A stretch of DNA of 26,510 bases from positions 1 through 26,510 of IMG/VR virus record IMGVR_UViG_3300046497_000008. One strand, 5' to 3'. Positions 16,301 through 23,530 of the stretch are shown one piece after another. Each line of letters starts with the position of its first letter. Position 1 is the stretch's first letter. The translations under genes were made by a program, and so were the position numbers. This stretch comes from a virus. The notes beneath the pieces were generated by a model. The model saw only the letters and a list, made by a program, of their open reading frames with translations. It searched no databases and was not told the DNA's origin.

Positions 16301-17747
16301 TGGCGACCGACCGGAACGAGCTGTCCCGGAGCATGTTCTTCATGAACGCGGAGCCCTCGCCCTTGGCGACAGCATCCCCGAGAGGTCCGAACATGCTGAA
16401 GAACGGCCCGAGCGCGTCCACCTCGACAGCCGCAGCCACCACTCCGTAGAGCGCTGCCGCGCCTCGCGCTGCCGGCTCATCGATGAGCTTGCCGGAGTCC
16501 GTCTTGGTGTCGAGGTACTCCAGGTAAGCCGAACCCGACTCCAGCCGGTAGGTCGTGGAGAAGGCGCCGATGCGCGATCCGTACTTGTAGCCGAGCTGAG
16601 CGGCCTTCTTGGCCACGCCAGGGCTGCGAGTCGCTACCAGCGCTCCGATTCCGGCCACACCAGCGCCGACAGCTCCTCCAACTCCGCCGCCCTTCAACGC
16701 CTCCAACTGCGAGGGTGCCAGCTCGGCGGTGTCGAGCAGCATCTTCTCGACGAAGTTGGCGTTGTAGTACCGCTGCCCCAAGTCCTGCTTGGCCGCGAGG
16801 ATCTTCTTTTCCAGATCCCACGTGTCGGCGGGGGAGCCGCTGGCCTCGGCCCGTCCGCGCTTGAGCATCAGCTCGAAACCCAGCTTCGAGTATTCGAGTT
16901 GCTTCTGGTTGTTCTGGAAGGCGTCCTGGTAGATGCCAGGAGTGACGATCTTGGTCGTCGCCTGGGGGGCCTTGCCCGTGGCAAGCGCCATCTCCGCCAT
17001 CGCGTCCGCGCTCGGCCCCGTGTCCGGAAGGTCGGAGGGGACCTGCTCGGTCTTGCCGAACATCCTTTCGAGGCCGGTCAGCTTCCCGGACGGTGACTCC
17101 ACCTGCGCTGTCTGCTTGGGTGGAGGCGCGTCCAGCAGCTCCGCCGTCACGCCCACCAACGGGTAGCCCAGCATGGTGGCGGGGTTGACGGAGAACTCGC
17201 TGAGTCTCGCAGCCCATGGGTTGGCAGTGCTCCACCGATCCCATGCGCGCAGAACCTTCGTGAGCGACGAGATTTCCTCATCATGAAGGACTGGCTTGGC
17301 CGCGTCCGGGTTCTCCAGGAGAAGCTGCGCGAGCTTGGGGTTCTCCTCCCTGAACTTCGTCGGGTTGAACTTGGCGGCGGCCACGGCGTTCTTGACGGCC
17401 TCGTACTGGCTCTCCACCAGATCCGGACTGAGCCCCGTCTCGTTCACCAGGGTCTTGATATTCGCGTGCTTGTCCGGGGTCTTCTGGAGACCCTGCTCGA
17501 ACAAGAACCGGAGCCGGTTGTCCTTGGTCTGGTTGTCCTGCTCCTGCTGCTGGTCCAGCGCGTCCCAGTTCACAACGGGAGGAGACGGAGGCTGAGCAGC
17601 CCCGGCCGGCTCGCGCTTGAACTCCAACGGCTGCACGACCGGCTCGTCGGGAATGCGCGCCGTGGTCCCCACGTCCAGCTCCGGCGACGGAGTGCCGTTC
17701 GCGCTGGCGGAGATCTCACCTTCGATTTTGTCCCAGTCAGTCGGCAT
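10359..17747 (-). CDS. Giant internal virion protein (gp16 position) with two GGDEF-type domains and an HExxH zincin
   Basis: A 2462-aa protein from ATG 17747, directly after the gp15-like stop, with GGAG eight bases upstream. Order and size place it as the T7 gp16 counterpart, ejected with DNA, but nearly twice as long. Residues 1-800 are mostly helical, with hydrophobic glycine-rich stretches near 350-376 and 425-460. Residues about 815-920 form a degenerate GGDEF domain: D822-x2-TGLQN, AD847IS, EGHDQGD, VGGDF (886-889). Residues about 985-1135 form a second GGDEF domain: D993PSTGL, LD1017LNKLKSINN, SGDEF (1058-1062), GYGIGES. A G/S-rich linker at about 1140-1168 leads to a zincin, FLHESAHIFLD (H1207, E1208, H1211) with ARSFETYLMEG (E1262). 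The last 600 residues resemble C-terminal modules of phage large polyvalent proteins. No lysozyme-type transglycosylase motif was found. Gene and position are certain; enzymatic activity is inferred. Confidence 0.85.
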   Translation of the reverse strand: MPTDWDKIEGEISASANGTPSPELDVGTTARIPDEPVVQPLEFKREPAGAAQPPSPPVVNWDALDQQQEQDNQTKDNRLRFLFEQGLQKTPDKHANIKTLVNETGLSPDLVESQYEAVKNAVAAAKFNPTKFREENPKLAQLLLENPDAAKPVLHDEEISSLTKVLRAWDRWSTANPWAARLSEFSVNPATMLGYPLVGVTAELLDAPPPKQTAQVESPSGKLTGLERMFGKTEQVPSDLPDTGPSADAMAEMALATGKAPQATTKIVTPGIYQDAFQNNQKQLEYSKLGFELMLKRGRAEASGSPADTWDLEKKILAAKQDLGQRYYNANFVEKMLLDTAELAPSQLEALKGGGVGGAVGAGVAGIGALVATRSPGVAKKAAQLGYKYGSRIGAFSTTYRLESGSAYLEYLDTKTDSGKLIDEPAARGAAALYGVVAAAVEVDALGPFFSMFGPLGDAVAKGEGSAFMKNMLRDSSFRSVATDIGKRLLHGANAEASQEAIQQVAQDFFGYAAKTVTAGAPQKADLMSTAEASAEAYSKAFTGTGVMGVGGIPSTLLGHAYQQSVSRESGTLVAAMANLAANSPGAKSAPKVVAGLVADQTASVGAPVTHMYVKADAFTTLFQSQNADPSEAARKLMGEDGPKRLQEAQAGTNGGAIAVPVEEYLAKWGDKGVAEALAGDTTSQPHLPTINMQVALAKEIQDWRKALVKEYDDENAPEPKSDAEKRLVDAVRKQLVATGVENPADARRSVSIIRAFIRTQAFEARVSEDALFSAYAASVEKTQSIDVEAMAQDSVKTATQSDQARWAGLSPEAKAKEMFIDPGTGLQNARAFEMRAQDPSKPFVADISVEGTKYKNKEGHDQGDALYQATAQALHSVAPDVAKVGGDFKLAVKDQSELDSILAQGNANMLAKGYTITGKLGKTSQEAQAAHIAWRESEEAAKRRAPRGEKPLGASEGPIQASPVQNVTVPESLRAAFDKMPDEQARMAVHMDPSTGLLSRQGFFFRTERKFKASLDLNKLKSINNQFGMAVGDLVISTFAEEAKALGAPDLDFAHFSGDEFALQADDKGQLQAFVDTLGTVCDNVRVKLPSGEFIDGITFGYGIGESYGEADKLIEANKQAGVEAERAAREARAVDRQNQGDGSGGAGAEGGVAGSNSWGGAQGSRVAAEKLYQGERGFVKKLWQDGKKLFKIGLTEEADLSTFLHESAHIFLDMMGDFAEAQGAPDRLVSDWQTTLKWLGVTGKDEIRREHHEKWARSFETYLMEGKAPSLSLAGAFQRFKLWLGEIYKAIAPEQIDDTIRGVFDRMLATDAEIERARLAMGWDQKVFATAEEAGMTPQAFAEYLEEREKALSTATLAAQRRAAKDKLRVTDTFLKEARRKAKTDAGSEYDALPESQASRFLDQGDPGTNEALKSIKDEAGRRVGLMPESLENMPKVPEAWKDEEGLYPDELARMLGEPDGETLLWKITSLKDKDTWVKDRTEELLKERHGDTIADRVKLSEIANQTLHNQGTSAWLVKEWRALRRKVKGDDGGSVTEAIGLAAKDIVEGSTVRSLNVDRILNAEREAAGAAAFAAAQGNYRLALVEKQRQILNHFMFNFLSEVREEREQFKTLTTKLKSPRIRSELGRGDKVFLDTADTILEALHIKPPETDPVVLARRPSLGEAMKALTDVGVIPSFAGEWIAEALTKPPDDWRDLKVRDMRFIHSALTQLWAAAKAENEVTAGEEKVRIDGLLKTIGEEAAVRATQPDVDAPGITAKLRRGLQQADALLVDPEQLVKSLGDTAGRFFWDGYLKGRTNEDRLAAKIEDYLTGVWKDMPDELKKRRLDLISAAELAKLPYPSDIRRDSSNRNRTWMWMVALNMGNASNMERLLGGYNWDKKTVREFLAKNMTSAEWDFVESIWKLLDKELYPEVAAHYEDVNGIRPKKIPAQPFTLPDGRVISGGYFPAKYDPVASRKTEGMRQEDLSRMYQQNAGGNTVARSFTEARAKHYDDVINLNWNVVSQHLAQVNHYVSFDTFVRDAGRVLGSNEMVTIVNEKLGAAYYPQLQSWLRTVANPGFDGPPENLTWLYQGLGELRSRFVMSSIGYSLSVAAGDMLNPLVAIASGTTKSRYALPGLGQSLAHFPTVRKDALALSPELAHRASRGRMRMLQMTNSIGAGESVMHRVQQSAWIFMETTDLLTATVIWKGAFNQGLGEGKSKEEAARSADEVVRSQLPSHSTAEQPALLRDKRGVGALTAFYGYFSKLYNVNRGILEPVLQQFQDEDVSAGQKALSAAHAAGRALAVMFVANVMGELVSGRGPEKDETVAEWLMRKTLAAPSSYLPLVGSGGELVSNIIASEIFHGKAIPRQFSSRSSPAIAALDRVTRAIVKMASSKKETDDKLWAALEVLGVITKTPLGSSQVVRTGRAVTSGKAVQDMTHDRPFSGAGALLYGARDKQSGNLGTFTQDLVDGRVRWW

Positions 17748-19637
17748 CTACCACGCTCCGCTGGCAAGTCCGTCGTTGTACGCCCGAAGAAGCATGGCGT
17801 CTGACACCGGGGGCTTGTTGGGGTGCTGCGCCCTCCAGCCGTCGTAGTCACTCTTGATCCTAGTCAGCACTTCGGTAGGTATCTCCGAGGTGGCTGTTGC
17901 CTGCTTGCGCGTCGGCACGCTCGGAGCCGAGGTCGCGGGATCCTGCGGAGCTGACCCTGGCGCTTCATTGGGCTGAGCCAACCGCTGTTGCCAGTAGGGC
18001 TGCTCCGACGTGTTGCCGTACTTCTTGTTGTCCTCGGGAGAGAGCCTGTAGGCGAACTTGTCGAAGCCCCACGGAACGTCCTTGCGAGTGAGCTGCTGAG
18101 TGATCCACTTCATCGCCTCTTCGCGCGGGAGGGGCTTGTCGGTGTTTCCCGGAGCGACCATCCAGTCCGACCGCAGGCGTCGCAGCACTCCCTTGAACTC
18201 GTCCATATCCTGCTTGTCGGGCAAGATCCCCTGGGCCTCGGTCTGGACCAGGCGATCGAACTCCATCTCCTTGACCCCGCCGTCCTTGGCGAACTCCTTC
18301 TTGGCCTTGAGCATCTCGGCCTTGATCAGGTTCATTCCGTTGGGGCTTGCCACGCCCGCGTAGCGCTGGTTCAGGTCCAGCTTGACCCGGTCCTCCAGGG
18401 GCACAGCCTGGAAGTCGTGGAGCATGGCGAGGTCCGCTTCGCGCTGCTGCCGGCGCCACTCTGCGTCGTTGATGCGGACCGAGTTCTGCATCAGGCGCAG
18501 ATGCTCACGCGCCTTGCCCTTGCCCTCGTCGGACAGCTTGTTGAACGCGGGGTCGTGCTCAAGCTGCCCCGAGTTCTGGACTCTCTTCGCCTCGATGTTG
18601 TCCACCACCGTGCCCAGCGTCGCGTTGTCCGCAGCACGCTGCGCGGACTCCCGGGCCCCGAGGCGCTCGCGGAAGATGTCGAGGGCCTTCGCCCCCATCT
18701 CGCCGGAGAGTCCTGCCACGGCCTTCTCTTGCGCGGCGGGGTCGTCGAAATACTGCTGCTCGATGCGTTTGACCTCGTCGGTGGCGTTCTCTACGGTCGA
18801 GAGCCTCTTGAGCTGCGCCTCGTACTTGTGCGCGTCAGGCCCGATCTTCTGACGGTTCTGCTCGAAGAATGCCAGCGCGTCCGACGAGCGCCCGTCGTCC
18901 GCCATGATGCGTTGGAGCACCTGCTCCGCCACGGCGCCCTGATACTTCTCGACGAAGACCTCGGCGTCCCGACCTCGAAGCCCCTGGCGCTCGGCCTCCA
19001 GCTCCAGCCACGGACGCGATGTCTCGATCTGCCGCTGACGCTCCAGAGGGTCGGAGTAGGCGTTGACGGCGGAGAGCGCGGTGGTGCGTATGCTGGTCTT
19101 GAACGCCTCGTCCTTGACGTACTGGTCCTGCTCGAAGGTGTGCTGCTCCACTTGCCGCTGCGCACCGAGCATCTCGGACTGCGTGCGGCTCAGAAAGAGC
19201 TGCTGCTGACGGTCGTTGGTCAGACCGCCCGCGATGTTCTTGCGGGCATCCTCCAACGACTTCGTCACGTCCGCCGACTGCGACAGCGCGGCGTGGCCCT
19301 TGAGCGCTCGAAACCCCTCAGTCCCTTCGGAGGACGAGACGGGAAGACCCGCGTTCAGCCGAGTCGAATACTCGGAGTCCTGGGTGGGCGGGGTGCCGTA
19401 CAGGCGACTCTGGATCTCCTGGTTGTACTGGGTCTCTGCCTCCTGAACTGCCGTGGCGTCGGCCTGGTCCACGGACTTTTGTAGCGCGCTCATGGCGAAC
19501 TGCCCCACCTCCGACGCGATCTTACCAGCACGCGCGATAGCTTGCGCCGGGAGAGTCTTGTCCCCTCTGTCGAACGGCGTGGGGAGAGCTTCGGTGTCCG
19601 TCTGCGCGAAAGTCGGAGCTGCTGGTATGTTGGCCAT
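17748..19637 (-). CDS. Internal virion protein, T7 gp15-like position
   Basis: A 629-aa protein, with ATG 19637 chosen 7 bases after the preceding stop; the longer frame lacks a ribosome site. It is almost entirely helical, glutamine-, glutamate- and alanine-rich: QADATAVQEAETQYNQEIQS, SQSADVTKSLEDARKNIAGG, and SEMLGAQRQVEQHTFEQDQY. A proline/threonine-rich disordered stretch sits near the C-terminus (SAPQDPATSAPSVPTRKQA), before a final helix ending LASGAW. Its place between the gp14-like and giant gp16-like genes and its tetratricopeptide-like helical look fit the middle ejection protein that forms the periplasmic tube in T7-like phages. Length (629) is somewhat below T7 gp15 (747). No catalytic motif was seen. 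Confidence 0.75.
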   Translation of the reverse strand: MANIPAAPTFAQTDTEALPTPFDRGDKTLPAQAIARAGKIASEVGQFAMSALQKSVDQADATAVQEAETQYNQEIQSRLYGTPPTQDSEYSTRLNAGLPVSSSEGTEGFRALKGHAALSQSADVTKSLEDARKNIAGGLTNDRQQQLFLSRTQSEMLGAQRQVEQHTFEQDQYVKDEAFKTSIRTTALSAVNAYSDPLERQRQIETSRPWLELEAERQGLRGRDAEVFVEKYQGAVAEQVLQRIMADDGRSSDALAFFEQNRQKIGPDAHKYEAQLKRLSTVENATDEVKRIEQQYFDDPAAQEKAVAGLSGEMGAKALDIFRERLGARESAQRAADNATLGTVVDNIEAKRVQNSGQLEHDPAFNKLSDEGKGKAREHLRLMQNSVRINDAEWRRQQREADLAMLHDFQAVPLEDRVKLDLNQRYAGVASPNGMNLIKAEMLKAKKEFAKDGGVKEMEFDRLVQTEAQGILPDKQDMDEFKGVLRRLRSDWMVAPGNTDKPLPREEAMKWITQQLTRKDVPWGFDKFAYRLSPEDNKKYGNTSEQPYWQQRLAQPNEAPGSAPQDPATSAPSVPTRKQATATSEIPTEVLTRIKSDYDGWRAQHPNKPPVSDAMLLRAYNDGLASGAW

Positions 19638-19644
19638 AAGTGTC

Positions 19645-20082
19645 TCAGCTCCCGAATCCTGATGTCGCCCCGCCAATCGCCAACCCTACCCCAGCATCAG
19701 CTCCAGCCGACTGACTTGCCTGGCTGAGATCCTCGGCTTGCTGCCTGAGCTGCACCGCCTGAACCTTGTACCCGTAAGCTGCTCTCGCTGCGTTATTTCG
19801 TTGAGTCAGTTCCTCAAGTTGAGCGATCATAGCAGTCTGCGAGATGACCTTGGCGGGGGTGCCACTGGAGGTGTCCACGCCTGCGTTGGCGTAGGCGACC
19901 TTCTGCGCAGACACACGTTGGTTGCCCTCGGCAGCCACCTGGGCCACCTTCTGCTCTCCACGCTGCAAAGCGTCGGCTGCCGCGTTGTCCGCGAGGGCCG
20001 AGTTGACGTACGCCTGCCCCGACTGAGCGGCCAGGGCCTTCTCCTGAGCGAATCCGTCCAACGCTCCTTTGATGAAACCCAT
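19645..20082 (-). CDS. Internal virion protein, T7 gp14-like
   Basis: A 145-aa protein. ATG 20082 (MGFIKGALDG) overlaps the preceding stop as ATGA and has GGAGGGG upstream. The body is alanine/glutamine-rich helix with the pattern typical of gp14-type proteins: ALADNAAADALQRGEQKVAQ, then AYANAGVDTSSGTP, NNAARAAYGYKVQAVQLRQQ, and a small-residue C-terminus (ADAGVGLAIGGATSGFG). The GVDxSSGTP segment and the GxxxG-rich tail fit a protein that enters the outer membrane at ejection. It is slightly shorter than T7 gp14 (196 aa). Confidence 0.8.
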   Translation of the reverse strand: MGFIKGALDGFAQEKALAAQSGQAYVNSALADNAAADALQRGEQKVAQVAAEGNQRVSAQKVAYANAGVDTSSGTPAKVISQTAMIAQLEELTQRNNAARAAYGYKVQAVQLRQQAEDLSQASQSAGADAGVGLAIGGATSGFGS

Positions 20083-20528
20083 CACGCCCCTCCGTAAGTG
20101 CACGGGTAGAACGGCACCGCGTTGACGCCCACTGGCAATGGGTGCTTGTCGTCGATCATAAAACCCATCCCACGAAGCCATCGCAGCGAGACCTCGTACC
20201 GAGAATCAACGTAGCACAGTAGCTTGCCCAGGGCCTTGGTTCCCTCACGAAGAAGCCCTCTCACCGACCGGCAGTAGGCCAAGGGCTCCAAGTCCACGGC
20301 GCCCGTGGACAGAAGAAAAATACGTCCCTCAGGGCTCACTCCTGCCATGAAAACGACCCGGCCTTTGCTGTTCACGCCGGTCCAAGCCAGAGCTGCCGAA
20401 GCCAGAGAGTCCCAGATTGCGTCGACTGGATCGGAGTACGCAGCGAGGCACTCCAGTCGATCTCCGTCCCGCATGTTCGCGGCCAGTTCCAAGACGTGCG
20501 CTTCGGTGGGTGCTTGAAGTTGGATCAC
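20082..20528 (-). CDS. T7 Gp13-like protein with GNAT-type fold
   Basis: A 148-aa protein from GTG 20528, in a GTGA overlap with the nozzle gene stop and with GGGAGG upstream. The pattern matches phage Gp13-like (DUF2833) proteins: an N-terminal helix, AALAWTGVNSKGRVVFMAGV as the central beta-hairpin, GRIFLLSTGAVDLEPLAYCR, a helix with LREGTKALGKLLCYVDSRYE, and RWLRGMGFMIDDKHPLPVG, the last being the C-terminal GNAT-like strand segment. T7 Gp13 is needed for virion assembly and no acetyl transfer has been shown for it. No clear acetyl-CoA loop (Q/RxxGxG/A) is seen here, so enzyme activity is doubtful. Position before the internal virion proteins is the same as in T7. Confidence 0.8.
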   Translation of the reverse strand: MIQLQAPTEAHVLELAANMRDGDRLECLAAYSDPVDAIWDSLASAALAWTGVNSKGRVVFMAGVSPEGRIFLLSTGAVDLEPLAYCRSVRGLLREGTKALGKLLCYVDSRYEVSLRWLRGMGFMIDDKHPLPVGVNAVPFYPCTYGGA

Positions 20529-23527
20529 GACACCTCCCGAGTCACTCCGCGAATTTCAAGGAACGTCGGACCTGAAAAAGTCACGGAGCACCTGCCTCCA
20601 GGATTCGTGCTGGTGTCCACGGGCACCGACAGGACGGTGTTCTCCGCGTCGGTGAGATACCGCAAGCTCTCCGTGCCTGGGGCCTCCCCTATCGATATCT
20701 GGACCCCCACGTCGGAGGGCGCGAGCGACGTGAACTCGACGCCCACACCGCTGATCGTCTTGCGCTTTCCGTGCTCCGAGGGGAAGTCGAGCGTGCCGAA
20801 CTGCGCCGGAGACAGCAGACCGACCGTGAACGTGGTGTAGGAGTTGCCGTTGTTGATGAAGATGGAGCCGCCCGCGACGACCGTGAACGCTCCGAGCGCG
20901 ACTCCGTCTGCTATCACGTACGCCGTGCCCGTCTGAAAAGGTAGTCCGGTGATCGTGGGCTGTGGGTAGCCGTAGGTCAGCGTGACCTTGCAGTCCAACC
21001 TAAGTTGACTGGTGGTCGTGCTCGGAGTGGCGTCCAGCGTCTCGATGTTTCGCTGGGCCCCACGCTTCACGACGAAGAAGACCTTGTCGGCCTCTCCGTT
21101 GGGGACGACGCACACGCGCTCGAAGAGTCCACCGTCCGTGTCGTGTCGAGCCCACGCCCACATGTTCAGCTCTCGAACGCACGCGAGGGAGAGCAGGACC
21201 CCGTCGTCCCGCACCGCCCAGACCGTGGGGTTGGGCTTCTGCTGGAAAGCCCACGAGACAATCGAGTGCCCCTTGAACAGGTGACCGGAGTAAACCGTGC
21301 GGTCCTGGCCTCCCCACTGCGACGACGCCTCCTGGAACGCGAAGTCGCGCACGCCCTGGTGCCCCGGTTGCAGATAGAGCACCCCGTCGCCCACCACAAC
21401 AGGCGGCACTTCCCCGCTGCCTTGAGTGGACCGCTCTCGCGCGTGAACGCTGACCGGTGAAAGCGCCTCCTCCCCGGACCCGCTCAGCAGCCACTCGCCC
21501 TCGGACGTGCCTACGATGAGGGCCTCCAGAGGTACGATCCACTTGATCTCCTCGTACCGTCGAGCAGTCAGGGTGAACTCGTACGCATCCTCCGCGTCCG
21601 TGATGAAGTGCTCGTCGAAGTCGTAGTAGTCCGCCACAGCGGAGCCCTTGACGGTGTGCGGCTGCACGAGGCTGCCTCCCACGACCAACCGGTCGCCGAA
21701 GTAGCACCCACACACCGGGTACGACAGGTCGGACTGGAACGGGTTGCTCCAGCTTGGAGGGTCCTCGCTCGTGACAGGAATCTGGCCGTCGTCGTTGAAG
21801 TACACGGTGGCGAACGCGGTACCCAAGATCGACGTGGGCTGCTTGACAGAGCCGACGTAGCCCCACTCGTCGTTGCGCCCACGGTAGACGTAGTACCTAC
21901 TGGCCTTGGAGATGGCGTCCCACTGAATGCCGATCGGCTTATCCGGATACAGCACGATCTTGCCAGAGCTGCCAGGAACAAGCGCGGCGCAGGCCAGGGA
22001 CTCCCTGCCCGTCTCCTCGTCCTCCCAGGTCACCACGTACTTCCACGCCTTAGGCGGATGGAGCGAGTCCCCCGTCTGGTCGGGAGTGCCCGTGAAGGCG
22101 AGGCCCGTAACCTTGCGCGTGGGAGGCACCTTGTACCAGTCCTCCAAGCGCCAGTCGAAGAGACCGTACCGACGCAGCTCCTTCGGCGGGAGGTACTTGT
22201 TGAACAGGGTGAGCACGTCGCCCGACTGCGCGTGGTTGAGCTGCGCGCCCACAGTGTACGGAGTGGACACCTCCAAAACCTCGGCGCCCGCTCCGGAGCA
22301 CACTGTCCAGAAAGTTCTGGGGTCTCCCGCCTGAACGCTGGTAGACCACGCGGACCCCGTCAAAACTCTCACGACGCTGTTCTTTCCGACAGCCACCCAG
22401 CTCCCGCGATGAAAACACACGGCTTCGAGTGTGTCGTCTGTGAGTGACGACGTGGCCAGCGCTTCTGGCGCGGATACCAACCCAGACCCCGAGTCGTAAG
22501 ACCACACGCGACTGCGAGGGTTTGTCTCCACGGACCCGCCAACCAACTTGGCGTGCCCAGCGCCGTCTGTCGCCACGCCCATCACCAAGTTAGATCCTAA
22601 AGTGCCCCACTTCGCGTTGGCGTCCAGTACGCCGATCGTGGCGTATATGCCCGTCGTCCCAGCGTAACCGACACACAGGAAGGCCCCTGACACGAAGCAC
22701 ACAGATTTGAGCTGTGACGTGGCGTAGGCCGCATCCAGGCCGTCCAGCTCGTACGCGCCTCCCCAGTTCTCGCCGTCGTAAGAGTAGGCGTATCTGGCAC
22801 GCACTGCCCCGGAGATGGTAGTCCCGACCATGATCCATCGACCGTTTCCCCAGGACACGCCCACGCCCGACATGGACGCAGTCCAGCTCGTCGTGCTGGG
22901 GTCGAATCCGTACCCTTGCCAAGTCTCCCCGTTGTCGTGAGAAATTGCGCCCATCGCACCTCCGACCGACAACAGGGTGCGGCCATTGAACGCCACCCCC
23001 AGTCCTGTAACGCCTCCGGCCGGCACATATCTCCAAGTGGTCCCCCCGTCGTCACTCAGAGCCGCCAGGCCAATGGGCCCGACTGCCACAAGTCTGCCAT
23101 TGGCAGCCTGGCACACTGCCTTGTAAGTTGAAGTGATGGGGGGCGTGGGCGTGTCCCACGTCACTCCAACGTCATTCGATCTCCACATGATCGTTCCAGC
23201 CCCAGAGAACCCCCCAAGAGCCACGACCGACTCCGCCTTGAGCAGCGCCCCGTCCGACGCTCGAACGCGGAAGTTCTTGTCCCCCGACTCGATCACGTAC
23301 GACTGGTCTTCCGAGAACACGAAGGGCAGCAGTTCGGGTCGCAGGGTCTCGTCCTTGACTGCGCCGCAGAACGTGGTGCCCGGACGAGTGAGCAACGTCC
23401 TGTCCTTGGTGACCAGGACGTTCCTCAGCGTGCGCGCTCCTGAACGGTACGCCTCCAAGTCGTCGGCCCCGTAGAGACTGGGAGAGAACTCACCGGCAGC
23501 GAAGTTTGTTTGGCGGATCTTGGTCAT
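20525..23527 (-). CDS. Tail tubular protein B / nozzle protein with inserted Asp-box (BNR) repeat domain
   Basis: A 1000-aa protein from ATG 23527. The N-terminus TNFAAGEFSPSLYGADDLEA, then YRSGARTLRNV and RPGTTF, is the standard opening of T7 gp12-like tail nozzle proteins. The framework resumes at E419VSTPYT, HAQSGDVLTLFNKYLPPKEL, a core with WSNPFQSDLSYPVCGCYFGD, and GTSEGEWLLSGSG. Between roughly 100 and 418 lies an insert with Asp-boxes SNDVGVTW (117-124), SDDGGTTW (158-165), SHDNGETW (196-203) and a shorter SYDGENW (249-255). The 38-53 residue spacing suggests blades of a sialidase-like beta-propeller. Sialidase catalytic arginines are not evident, so binding (for example of a glycan receptor) is more likely than hydrolysis. 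It forms the distal tail tube; the insert would lie on its surface. Confidence 0.85.
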   Translation of the reverse strand: MTKIRQTNFAAGEFSPSLYGADDLEAYRSGARTLRNVLVTKDRTLLTRPGTTFCGAVKDETLRPELLPFVFSEDQSYVIESGDKNFRVRASDGALLKAESVVALGGFSGAGTIMWRSNDVGVTWDTPTPPITSTYKAVCQAANGRLVAVGPIGLAALSDDGGTTWRYVPAGGVTGLGVAFNGRTLLSVGGAMGAISHDNGETWQGYGFDPSTTSWTASMSGVGVSWGNGRWIMVGTTISGAVRARYAYSYDGENWGGAYELDGLDAAYATSQLKSVCFVSGAFLCVGYAGTTGIYATIGVLDANAKWGTLGSNLVMGVATDGAGHAKLVGGSVETNPRSRVWSYDSGSGLVSAPEALATSSLTDDTLEAVCFHRGSWVAVGKNSVVRVLTGSAWSTSVQAGDPRTFWTVCSGAGAEVLEVSTPYTVGAQLNHAQSGDVLTLFNKYLPPKELRRYGLFDWRLEDWYKVPPTRKVTGLAFTGTPDQTGDSLHPPKAWKYVVTWEDEETGRESLACAALVPGSSGKIVLYPDKPIGIQWDAISKASRYYVYRGRNDEWGYVGSVKQPTSILGTAFATVYFNDDGQIPVTSEDPPSWSNPFQSDLSYPVCGCYFGDRLVVGGSLVQPHTVKGSAVADYYDFDEHFITDAEDAYEFTLTARRYEEIKWIVPLEALIVGTSEGEWLLSGSGEEALSPVSVHARERSTQGSGEVPPVVVGDGVLYLQPGHQGVRDFAFQEASSQWGGQDRTVYSGHLFKGHSIVSWAFQQKPNPTVWAVRDDGVLLSLACVRELNMWAWARHDTDGGLFERVCVVPNGEADKVFFVVKRGAQRNIETLDATPSTTTSQLRLDCKVTLTYGYPQPTITGLPFQTGTAYVIADGVALGAFTVVAGGSIFINNGNSYTTFTVGLLSPAQFGTLDFPSEHGKRKTISGVGVEFTSLAPSDVGVQISIGEAPGTESLRYLTDAENTVLSVPVDTSTNPGGRCSVTFSGPTFLEIRGVTREVS

Positions 23528-23530
23528 GTC

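Noticed and set aside
20082-20528. Functional acetyltransferase
   Set aside because: The fold looks GNAT-like, but no clear acetyl-CoA binding loop is visible and T7 Gp13 is a virion-assembly protein; kept only as Gp13-like.
22900-23220. Active sialidase in the nozzle protein
   Set aside because: Only Asp-box structural repeats are seen; the arginine triad and FRIP-type motif of sialidases were not found.
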